Assembly: GCA_936450465.1 (NCBI GenBank)
Contig: OW388292.1
Span: forward strand, 26,448,122-26,512,121
Source of the DNA: Gibbula magus
Taxonomy: Eukaryota; Mollusca; Gastropoda; Trochida; Trochidae
Direction of reading: 5' to 3'
DNA: 64,000 bases
The translations under genes and the position numbers were made by a program. Positions within the stretch are counted from its first letter, which is position 1. The number at the start of each line of letters is the position of its first letter. Below are positions 12,801 to 24,800 of this stretch, piece after piece. The notes under the pieces are model-generated. The model was given only the letters and a program-made list of their open reading frames with translations, was not told the DNA's origin and did no database searches.

Positions 12801-15800
12801 GTTTCGAAACTCATTACAATTCATAAAGTCTTACTTAGAAGAGTTCTCTCCCTTATTTTGCCTGACCTGTGAATGAAAAACTGTTATACTGAATTACTGC
12901 TGTGCAGCCCAGTCATCAAATGTTGTGCAACTAGAGAACCAGTTAGTCCCACAATGCATCTGTGGATAGTTTGACTAAAGTCAGACCATAGTGACTAAAT
13001 TAATTTGCTAGTTCATAATCGTCTGTGATTGAAAGCTGAGGAATTCTACCCTGATTGTGAATTGTTTGATCAAGTCCATTACCTCCATTTAAGAACTCCT
13101 TTATATTTCAGTTGACAGATCTCGTGTAGTCCTGGACAAGGAGGATGACGAACCTAATTCTGATTACATCAACGCCAACTTTATCACAGTATGTATAGCG
13201 TCATGGAACAAAACTAAGTTTGTAAATTATTTTTTGAAATCAAGGATATTTTACTTGATGCTTCTTTCCAAAGTATACCTGTGATCTGACGGGTACATTT
13301 GATTAGAATTCAAGCAAAAGCATAATCACAATATATTCACATCACTTTTATAAATAATGTAGAAGCTTCATCCTGAAAATGAAACTCCAAGGGGTAAGGT
13401 TGTCATGGTTACTTGAAATTGATCTGCAATATTGCGGATTCTATATTCTATTTGTTTGACAATTCACTTACTTTAATGGCTTCAAAGCAAATCAGACACC
13501 AAAGCAGCGACATTTAATGTCAACATCTTAGCCAATCCACCACTAGGCCTTGGTTAAACACAAAGCCTATCTGCTTACATTTATCAGTTCAAATTTTCAA
13601 TTCCGAATCTTTATTTTCAGGGATATGAACAACCCAAGATGTATATTGCTTCACAAGGTAATTCATCAGTTTTGTAATTATAAGTTTATTTTTTAAAATA
13701 TGCCAGTGTTTGTATTGACCTTGTTTCAAATGCTGGGCTGGTAGCGCTGTGGTTAGCGCGTTCGTCTTCGGATCAATAGATCCGGGGCTCGAATCCTGCC
13801 AAGGGCATGGCAAATTTGTCTGCTGTGGAGAACTGTTCTACATGCAGTAAGCTTTGGTTTCAATGCTACACTGAAGTTAATATGGTATTGCATGCTTTCT
13901 CCATGCAATAATACTTGTAGCCGTGCTATAAGTGAAATACTCTTAATCCCCAACTCACCTAACCTGTTTCAAACACTGTCTTTTCTTTAACAAGACTAGC
14001 TACGGTGTATGAAAATGAATGATTCATTTTGTCAGTTTGAATGAAAAAAATAATGAAAAACATTTTTAAAGTTTCTAAGATCAAAATTGAGACGGGACAG
14101 TATGATACATATCACTCAGAGCAATTGAAATTTGATGCAATATAAAAATGTATTTCGATATGATATTTTAGTAAAACCTTTAGATTATAGTTGCAAAAAA
14201 GAGTGTAAATGGTAACACAAAAATCCATTTTTAGTGACAATGAACAATTTTAATGTCACCATATTATGATATATTGTCACAGCATATGTTACAGCATTTA
14301 GATGAGTTATGTCACAATAACAGCGAGTTACCTTAGTGTTGATTGATTGTGCCCGTCAGGTCCGGTGGACGTGATCTTGGTGGACTTCTGGAGAATGATC
14401 TGGCAGCTCAACAGCAGCAAGATTGTCATGTTGACCAATATCGTGGAGGAGGGACGAGTATGTGTTAACATTTCTTCTCATACATATCTTTTTGTCCCCC
14501 GCCGCAACGCGGAACGGGGGACTATGTATTCAGCGGCGTCCGTCCGTACGTACGTACGTACGTCCGTACGTCCGTACGTCACATTTCTTGTTTACGCGAT
14601 ATCTTATGAAGCGTTGCATCCAAAGTCTTCAAATTTGATGTCTGCCTACATTGTGGGAAGACGCAGACACCAGTCAATTTTGGTGACCTTGGCCTTATTT
14701 TCAAGGTCACCACGACACTTTGACCACTTTTTGAACTCTTGTTTACGCGATATCTCATGAAGCGTTGCATCCAATGTCTTCAAATTTTGTGACTGCCTAC
14801 ATTGTGGGAAGACGCAGACACCAGTCAATTTTGGTGACCTTGGCCTTATTTTCAAGGTCACCACGACACTTTGACCACTTTTTGAATTCTTGTTTACGCG
14901 ATATCTCATGAAGCGTTGCATCCAAAGTCTTCAAATTTAATGTCTGCCTACATTGGGGAAAGATGCAGACACCAGTTGATTTTGGTGACCTTGACCTTTT
15001 TTCAAGGTCACCGCGACACTTTGACCACTTTTCAAGCTCTTGCTTACGCGATATATCATGACCGGTTGGACCAAATGTTGTCAAATTTGGTGTCAGTCTA
15101 CATTGAAGGATGACGCAGACACCAGTCGATTTGGTGACATTGACCTTATTTTCAAGGTCACCACTACACTTTGACAACTTTTAAAACTCTTGTTAACGCG
15201 ATATCTCATGAAGTGTTGGATCCAAAGTCTTCAAATTTGGTGTCAGCTTACATTGGGGGATGACATTTTAGTGACCATGACCTTATTTCCATGGTCACAT
15301 CAAAACTTTGACCACTTTTGGAACTCTTATTAGTACGATATTTTATGAACATAAGCACCCAAAGTTTTAGAAATAATGCAATATATAAAGTAGCTCCAAT
15401 GATGTGCTTACTAACTCAATGTCACCGGCGGGGGACATTGCCATGTTAGTGGCAAACACTTGTTATTGTTTATTTCATCCTATAATAATATTTTTCTCAC
15501 ATTTAAGATGAAAATAAAAATAGAGAATAAGAAGAAAGTGGAGAAATGCATCCAGTGCCTCTACCCATGTTTTTAACAGTAATTATGCTCCATTTCATTG
15601 TCCTCAGAACCACCTCTCTCTGTTCCAACCTGATCATGGAAAATAAATACAACTCCTACGTAGGATTTGTTATGCCAAAAGATAAATGAAAATGTATTTG
15701 GTCCTCGAGTTATTTTGCCTACTTTCATTGTGGTCTGTGTGTACATTATGTGCAAACCAGAGTCATTAAGAAAAGTTTACCTATTAAACGCTTCTAAGTT

Positions 15801-18800
15801 CTCCCATTCCCCCATGGTCGGGTATGTGTGGCTGTTTCTAACCCCCTGTCCCCTGTTGCAGATGAAGTGTGTGGTGTATTGGCCGGAACCAGACTCAGGA
15901 CCGATCCAGTACGGACACATGGTTGTCGAGTGTACCACAGAGGACGTCCTTGCTCACTTCACCGTCCGAACTCTCAAAATATGCAAACTAAAACAGGTCG
16001 CTAATTTTAACAGTTTGTCTCTTATTGTGTATTTGTAATAAAGATAGGGTTTTAAAAAAAATTCTGGGGAAAATAACACAATTTGTTTCATTTTCCAACT
16101 GCCCTCATCTATTATTTCAGACATCTGTAAGAAATTCATGTTGATCTACAGTGATGAATTAGATTGCTTGTAGAATGACACACTGTAGCCATTGATGAAA
16201 ATTGATAAAGCACATTTAGACATTTCAACATAAAGATTATGTTCATGTACAAACTTAAAAAAATAGAACAAAAACAACTTCCAAGTTATTTTTGGTTTAA
16301 AGAATTTGTGTTCCTTCCTTATTTGCTGCTTGGCAATATTTTGATATGAATCCATTCCATGCAACTGAATGTTGTATTGCAGGGCAAAAGCAAATCATCT
16401 AACACAAGAATCGTGAAACATTTCCACTTCACATCATGGCCAGACAAGGGCGTTCCAACTGATGTGGCCTCTATTGTAGAGTTCTACTTAAAAGTGATGA
16501 ACACCCCGATACATGGGCGTGGCCCTATGGTTGTACATTGCAGGTGAGAGAAAGAAACACGTCCTGTCATTCATTATATTGTCATGAGTGATGTTTTATG
16601 TTGTGAACTGAACTAAAACTAATCAAAATAGGAAATTATTATCCTGTACCTGCATTATATTATCCTCTTATTAATGTTTACCTGCAAACATAAAGCACAG
16701 AATAATGCTTATTTTTCATCTGTCTTGTTTTGCTGTGACATAGCTTAGCTGCCTCTATTCTGTGTCAAAATTGATATCAGATCACATGATATATGAAATG
16801 TCTATATGAAATGTCCATGATATATATTATTATCACCTTTAGCTGTGGTTGAACTTATTAAACTCTAGCTCATTGACTAAAGACAGGGGTGAACTAGAAA
16901 ACATATTCTTGAAAAATATGACCACTACAATAAATAAGATCCTCAAATATATAACATTGATGTCTTCCAGTGCCGGAATTGGTCGAACTGGAACATTCCT
17001 AGCTCTGTCTTACCTGATAGACGAGGCGAAGGCAGGTGACACAGTGGACCCTTACAGGTGTATACACCGCATGCGTAGCGAGAGGGTCAACATGGTCCAA
17101 ACGGAGGTAAAGTTCATTCTTCAGACCCCAATCCCAACATGTACGTTCCAAGGATGAAAATTTCTAATTTGATTTGGTCCTGTATGTATTTTCTTCCATT
17201 TTTGTCATGCAGTCTACATACGTATGTTTGACTTCTTTAATATTTTCCCACATCCCTGATGTTAGGATATGGACTCCTGTGTCCATGTAAATGTTAAATA
17301 TGAAAGTGTCAAATGAGTCTAAGTATATGTCTTGTTGATATCTTGTTTATTTAAAGAGAAGGAGATGTTTGGGCTTGATGTACGACTAAAGTGAATATTT
17401 ATTGACTGTAGGAGCAATATGAGTTCCTGCACCTAGCGCTGGTTGAGGCCATCATGGCGGGAGGCACCACCGTCCCCACCGCTAACTTCCAGACCGTCTA
17501 CCAGGATCTGTTGCAGACCAACCCGGAGACTGGAGTCCTCAAGATCAAGGAACAGTTTGAGGTATGGGTCCATAAGTCCTGATGTTTTCTTCAGGATTAA
17601 CTGTAATTTTTACAATCTATTTGTATTGTGCCTAAATATCCATATCATGTTCCAAGTTCATTTGTTAATCATACGGTTGAAATCACCCTTGGATCTAAGG
17701 CAGAAAAATGGAGATGCACACGCTCAAAAGGCTCAAGTGATCGTATAAAAAGCTATTTGTTCATATCAGACAGTCTATTTTGCATGTAACAGAAGCAATG
17801 ACTGTTTTCTTTTGATTTAGTATGTTGCTGTGCGGTCAATCAATGTTGTGTGCTCAAGTCCATGGATAAGTAATGCATCAACCACAACTCAAGTCTACAA
17901 TGGTACCTGCAGGTCCCAAATTATTTTGTTATAGCCAGTGGCCCTTCCTGAACTTTTCCCTTTGTTAACAGTTTAGATTCCTGTAAATAGGCCACTCAGA
18001 ATAACTGTTTCCACTGATTGACTAATTGCAGACGCTGAACCTGATGACCCCACCCTACAGACTGGAGGAGTACCACACAGCGACACTCCCGGACAATCTC
18101 CATAGAAACAGGTTCAAGGATATTCTCGCTTGTGAGTTTCATTTTGTATTTGCATAATTAATTTGTGTTTTCAAGAATTGATTAACTTCTTTGCCATGTT
18201 GGAGAAAGTGTATTTCTGTTTTTCATCAGATTATTTTGTGTTCTCATAAAATATCTAGTATCCATATTGATATTTCAGCTGATTACCACCGACCATTCCT
18301 CTCCACACCGGTCCACGGGACCACAGACTACATCAATGCTGTATTCCTGCCTGTGAGTCATACATATCTCTTTAAATAATGTTCAAAACTTATCTTAAAT
18401 GAAGTAAGTCCCAAGAAGAATGACTAATACGGCCGGTCTGATTAGTAATCAAGTAAGACTATCAAACTTGACTTATCTATGTTGCTTAGTGTATTGTCAG
18501 TGTATGAAATAAGGCTCGCCCAAAACCTGGTTACTGATTCGGGATGGTAACATTTTCAGTTTTTAGCTGATCTGGCCTGAAATGCCCGATGGGCTTATGG
18601 CATGGCATGGTGTCCGCCGTCCGGCCGTCCGTCCATCTGTCTGTCATCCGTCCCAAATAGTGTCACAGGGGTCAAGTATCTCAAGTATGAAAAGATCTAG
18701 AGAATGAAATGTTGTGTGCCGTCTCCTTGGCAAATGGGGATTCTATATTGTAGATTTCGTGACCCTGTGACTCGCTTGCTGTGTCTTTTTTTTGTTTTGA

Positions 18801-21800
18801 CTTTAGCGAATTTTATATGGGATTGTAGGCAATTTTTTCCCCTTTATTTTGGCATAAGGTGATGCATGTCATAAATTCTCAGCCTGCGAGACGCAATTAT
18901 AAACGCAGGTAAACAGAACCGGAGTACTGGGCCAGAGGCAAACACGTGGGTGATAATTAGCCCCCAGGAAGATTAGGCTCGACAAAATTGGCCTTTTGTA
19001 AAGCTGATTATCGATGCTGGACATTTCGCTCGGACATTGACAAAAGGCTCGTTTTCGTAGCGAAGTGCAAGGCATTGATACAAATCTTCTCATGGAGCGA
19101 CTCACGGAGACATCTCGACTCGCATCTCGTGGGGGGAGCCAGCTCCCTGGGAGAGAGCGGATTTATTTTCTAAGTCCACCATACGGGAATAGCGGAGGGG
19201 CACCTTGGAATCGTCTATGGCCATCCCGGACCGTGCCTGGACCCGCAACTTAAGGGTTAATCTTGCATTCTAAGCACTTGCTCTTTGAAAAAAATAAAAG
19301 GTAACAAACCCTGGTATACATCAACAACAACAAATAATTATGTTTTCAGGCATACAAACAGAAACGAGCGTTCATCCTTACACAGATGCCGATGACGGAC
19401 ACTGTGATAGATATCTGGAGACTGATGTTCGAGTCCTACTCTCAAACCATTGTCATGCTCAATGATGACAATGATGACAAGCTGGTAAGAAGATAACTCT
19501 TAGCTTTTTCTCCCCTGCCGCAACGCGGCACGGGGGACTATGTATTCAGCTGCGTCCGTACGTACGTCACATTTCTTGTAAACGCAATATCTCATGAAGG
19601 GTTGCTTCCAAAGTCTTCAAATTTTGTCGGCCTACATTGTTGGAAGACGCAGACACCAGTCGATTTTGGTGTCCTTGAACTTATTTTCAAGGTCACGGCG
19701 ACACGGCGACCACTTTTCGAACTCTTGTTAACACGATATATCATGAAGCTTTGCATCCAAAGTCTCCAAATTTGGTGTTGCCCCCAATTGGGGGAAGACG
19801 CAGACACCAGTTGATTTTGGTGACCTTGACCTTTACGACACTTTGACCATCTTTTGAACTCTTGTTAATGCAATATCTCATGAAGCATTGCATCCAAAGT
19901 CTTCAAATGTGGTGCCAGTATACATTTGGGGATGAAGCAGACACCAGTCGATTTTGGCGACCTTGACCTTATTTTCAAGGTCATCGCGACACTACGACCA
20001 CTTTATTGTCTCTTGTTAACGCGATATCTCATGATCAGATGGACATAATGTCTTGATATTTTCTGACAGCCTATATTGGCAGATTACGCAGACATGAGTT
20101 GATTTTGGTGACCTTTACCTTAATTTCAAGGTCAGCACAACCCAAGCACCCAAAGTCTCCAAATTTGCTGATCATCATGACACTTTTTACCAGTAATGCA
20201 ATATATGAAGTAGCTCCTTTTCACCAAATGATGTGTCTTACTAAACTCAATGTTGGAGGCGGGGGACATTGCCATGTTAGTGGCAAACACTTGTTAAGTA
20301 TGCTGTTAAACAAGAGATAATCTGCTTTATGATTTATTCAGTATAAGATCAATTCCTTTTAAAGTAATGTAGCTTTTTACCAATAGTTAGATTTACTGAA
20401 AGACTTCTCTAATGTATCATTTTCCTCTGATAACAAACTAGGCTTTTGTCGGAAAAAGGACCACAATTTTCGAACTTCTCCTAATGCTAAGATAGAGAAT
20501 CAATCATTAACAATTGCTTATGAGCTTAGAAAATGTTGGTCCTGGCACTTAAAACTTTATATGAGGCTGGTGATCATAAGAGAGCCGACACTTACAAGAG
20601 GATGTATGTTGATCTATGCTATGATGCTGCAGACTGTAGGGTTCTACTGGCCACAGAGGACGCTGAAGGAGATGTACGGCCCGTTCCTGGTGGAGATCGT
20701 GGAGGAGGAGGACTACGAGTGCTACAAGGTCCTCACGCTGAACGTGTCCAAACCCAACACAGACTCTGAGGTAGCTTCCTGTGTATCAAAGAGTTAAATC
20801 TATGTAGTCACACTCAGTTTATCTCGACCCTGTATTCTGGCAAGCTCACTATCTTCATGATGAAACAAATATTTTGTTGACAAATTGTATTCTCACAATC
20901 GGAGCCTGCGTTTTGCAGCCACAATATATTATTTCCAATTGTCTCTATGCCTCAAATTATTAAATGAAATGTATGTATTAAATTTTCAATCAATAAATTT
21001 ATCAAATATTTTTGTTGTCTTTTGGATGAACACATACTCAATCAATTTTTTTTTTTGTCATTTGGTTAGATATATGCTTGATTCAGATAACGGCATTGTA
21101 ACTGTAAACAAATCATGTGAATAAATGGAGTCTGACTGTACTCTTTGTTTCATACTCCAGTTCTGGGAGTATGTTTATCCAAGCCTCTTTTCCTCCTTGG
21201 TTGTATTCAGGGAAATATGATATTCCCAGTCAGTATCACATCCATGAAATCAGACGTGTCACTATTTTCTTCATTGGACTTGCACAGCACATGTATATGT
21301 TTATCAGTATGTGCTGAAAAAATATGAACAATCTGTTACCACAAGTAAACAAAACAACATCTCTGTTCGGACAGCATGACTGTGAGAGACTGGTCAAGAT
21401 ATTTCAGTGTTCGTTCTGGCCGCAAGGTGAAATCGTCCCGGCCTCTGCTCAACCTCTGTTCTCCGTCATCGAGGCTGTGGAGGAGTGGCAGATGAAGACA
21501 CACCACTCGCAGATCACAGTTCACTGTCTGTGAGTAAAGAGAGTTTTATTATTTATAAATGAAAATAAAACATTTTGCTTTAATGTCTTGGTTAAACTGT
21601 TAGTGTGTAAGAAAAAATATTTCAACAAACCTCTCTATCGTTATTTCATTTAAATGTTTTGACTTTTGTTGTCAGGGTAACTAATTCGGTTGTATATCAT
21701 TTACTAAGCCAGGAATTCTTTTTCAGAAGGAATCCTCCTTGGGGTACTTATTGCATAAAAATCCTTATTTTTAGAATGTGACAGGTTGTAACTATTTTTT

Positions 21801-24800
21801 CCACATATTTTTGAGTAAAATTATCTTCCAATTGCACACTATTCAAAGTAAGTTATTTACAGATATTCGTGATCATCTCATTAGTTATAAGAAGAAAGAA
21901 ATAAGTGTTTTTGGATATAAGTTGCCAGTCACAAGTGTTATCTGTGTGTCAGTGGAACAATGTGTTGTCATCAATCATTGTTGCACAATCACAACTCCTT
22001 GGTGATACATAATACATCCCAATGTCAATGACTACACAAATCATTTCTGTTGCTAATAACACTGTCTTCCTCCACCTCTAGAGACGGAGTGGAGAGATCA
22101 GGCCTCTACTGCGTGCTGTCTGCTGTCCTGGAGAGACTGAAAATAGAACACGATGTCAGCATCCTGCAGACAATCAACCAGATGAGAGTGTGTCGTCCAC
22201 AGCTCATTCAGAGTTTCGTGAGTGTACATTCTTCATATTGTTAATTCTTGTATTATACAAATATTTATACCTGGCCCTTGGAAAATACGGCAGTGTAATA
22301 TTTATACAGCTTTAATACTGCTACACATATGATGCCACTCTAGTCTGCAGTTGTGACGTCACAATGTTGGAGCAAACATCACAATAACTGAATACTCAAC
22401 TTCAACAGTCAGTTAATTTGTTAAAGGTGCTTTATTACTCTCAATATATAATACAAATACTATAAACCATGTCCCTCAAAGACATAGAGGATACTAAATG
22501 ACCTTCTATTTAATACCATTTTTTATTAAACGAGTTAATGATTTTGTATAAAACGAGCGAAAGCGAGTTTGATACTAAATCATTCACGAGTTTAATAAAA
22601 ATGGTATTAAATAGAAGGAAGTTTAGTATTCTGTTTATTACTTGCCCACCAATAATCCAGCAAAATAGCTGACATGGCTCTCAAAACTATGATTCCCACA
22701 AGCAAGATGTCATTGTGATGATGTTACTCCCATTGTGATGGCAAACCGCAAACTATTGTGACGTCATACGTGCAGCGGTATTACACTAGTTTAATATTGC
22801 CGTATAAATATTACACTGCGGTATCTTACACGGGCGAGTAATAAAAGAAAATATCCTTATGTTGAAGTTCTTCCAGTAATCGAGCTGAATCTTTAGTATT
22901 TCCATGGCTCTAACATTCCCTTCCCACAGAGGCTACCCGTACTCAAGTCATACAACCTGTCTAACAATACACCTATATTCTCGTGTGACAGTCAAAGGGC
23001 CCTGATTGGTTGCAATCATAGTTTCAAAGTGAATATACCGGGTATAACCGCAGTTTACAGTGATGTACATCTTGATGGCACCTTATGAAAGACATTTTTG
23101 ATAGATCAAATTTAAGGTTTTTGTTGTCAATTTCATGAGTTAGATGTCATATTTTAAAATCAGTAATATAGGCAAAATGCTACTGGGGTTATGTGGGACT
23201 GTATAAATAACTTTTTTGGAGAGAGAATGTGTATCTGAGAGATTTTTTTTCTTTCATAGTAGCAAGTTGTGCTGAAAAATCATTGGATAAATTATGTATC
23301 ATAAGAATGAGATCTTGTAATTTGCATTTTTAGCTCATCAGGCCTGAAAGGCCCGATGGGCTTATGGCATGGCATGGTGTCCGGCGTCCGTCCATCCGTC
23401 CATCCGTCCGTCCGTCCATCCGTCCATCCGTAAACTTTTCGCTTTTTCGACTTCTTCTCCAGAACCAATGATTCGACAGAGCTGAAATTTTATGTGCAGA
23501 CTCCTTGGCCAATGGGGATTCTAAATTGTAGATTTCGTGACCCCATGACCCCAAATGGGGTCACAGGGGTCACATCCTTAAAAACTTATTTTCATCTTCT
23601 TCTCCAGTTCCAAAAGGTCTAGAGAGCTGAAAAGTTGTGTGCAGACTCCTTGGCCAATGGGGATTCTAAATTGTAGATTTCGTGACCCTGTGACCCCAAA
23701 TGGGGTCACCGGGGTCACATCCTTAAAAACCTATTTTCATCTTCTTCTCCAGTTCCAAAAGGTCTAGAGAGCTGAAAAGTTGTGTGCAGACTCCTTGGCC
23801 AATGGGGATTCTAAATTGTAGATTTCGTGACCCTGTGACCCCAAATGGGGTCACCGGGGTCACATCCTTAAAAACCTATTTTCATCTTCTTCTCCAGTTC
23901 CAAAAGGTCTAGAGAGCTGAAAAGTTGTGTGCAGACTCCTTGGCCAGTGGGGATTCTAAATTGTAGATTCTGTGACCCTGTGACCCCAAATGGGGTCACC
24001 GGGGTCACATCCTTAAAAACTTATTTTCATCTTCTTCTCCAGTTCCAAAAGATCTAGAGAGCTGAAACGTTGTGTGCAGACTCCTTGGCCAATGGGGATT
24101 CTAAATTGTAGATTTCGTGACCCTGTGACCCAAAATGGGGTCACCGGGGTCACATCCATAAAAACGTATTTTCATCTTCTTCTCCAGTTTCAAAAGGTCT
24201 AGAGAGCTGAAAAGTTGTGTGCAGACTCCTTGGCCAATGGGGATTCTAGATTGTAGATTCCGTGACCCTGTAACCCCCAAATGGGGTCACCGGGGTCACA
24301 TCCTTAAAAACTTATTTTCATCTTCTTCTCCAGTTCCAAAAGGTCTAGAGAGCTGAAAAGTTATGTGCAGACTCCTTGGCCAATGGGGATTCTAAATTGT
24401 AGATTCCGTGACCCCATGACCCCAAATGGGGTTTCATGGGTCACATCCTTAAAAACCTATTTTCATCTTCTTCTCCAGTTCCAAAAGGTCTAGAGAGCTG
24501 AAAAGTTGTGTGCAGACTCCTTGGCCAATGGGGATTCTAAATTGTAGATTTCGTGACCCTGTGACCCCAAATTGGGTCACCGGGGTCACATCCTTAAAAA
24601 CTTATTTTCATCTTCTTCTCCAGTTTCAAAAGGTCTAGAGAGCTGAAAAGTTGTGTGCAGACTCCTTGGCCAATGGGGATTCTAAATTGTAGATTTCGTG
24701 ACCCTGTGACCCCAAATGGGGTCACCGGGGTCACATCCTTAAAAACTTATTTTCATCTTCTTCTCCAGTTCCAAAAGGTCTAGAGAGCTGAAAAGTTGTG

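Noticed and set aside
14347..14921. ORFs starting in RPTP exon 11 or on the opposite strand around 14.6-15.2 kb
   Set aside because: They read from the exon into, or lie entirely in, the family B repeat units.
20638..20645. Acceptor TGTAG|GGTTC for RPTP exon 19
   Set aside because: It breaks the frame after a phase-0 donor at 19484. CAG|ACTGTAGGGTTC at 20633 keeps phase 0 and gives TVGFYWP.
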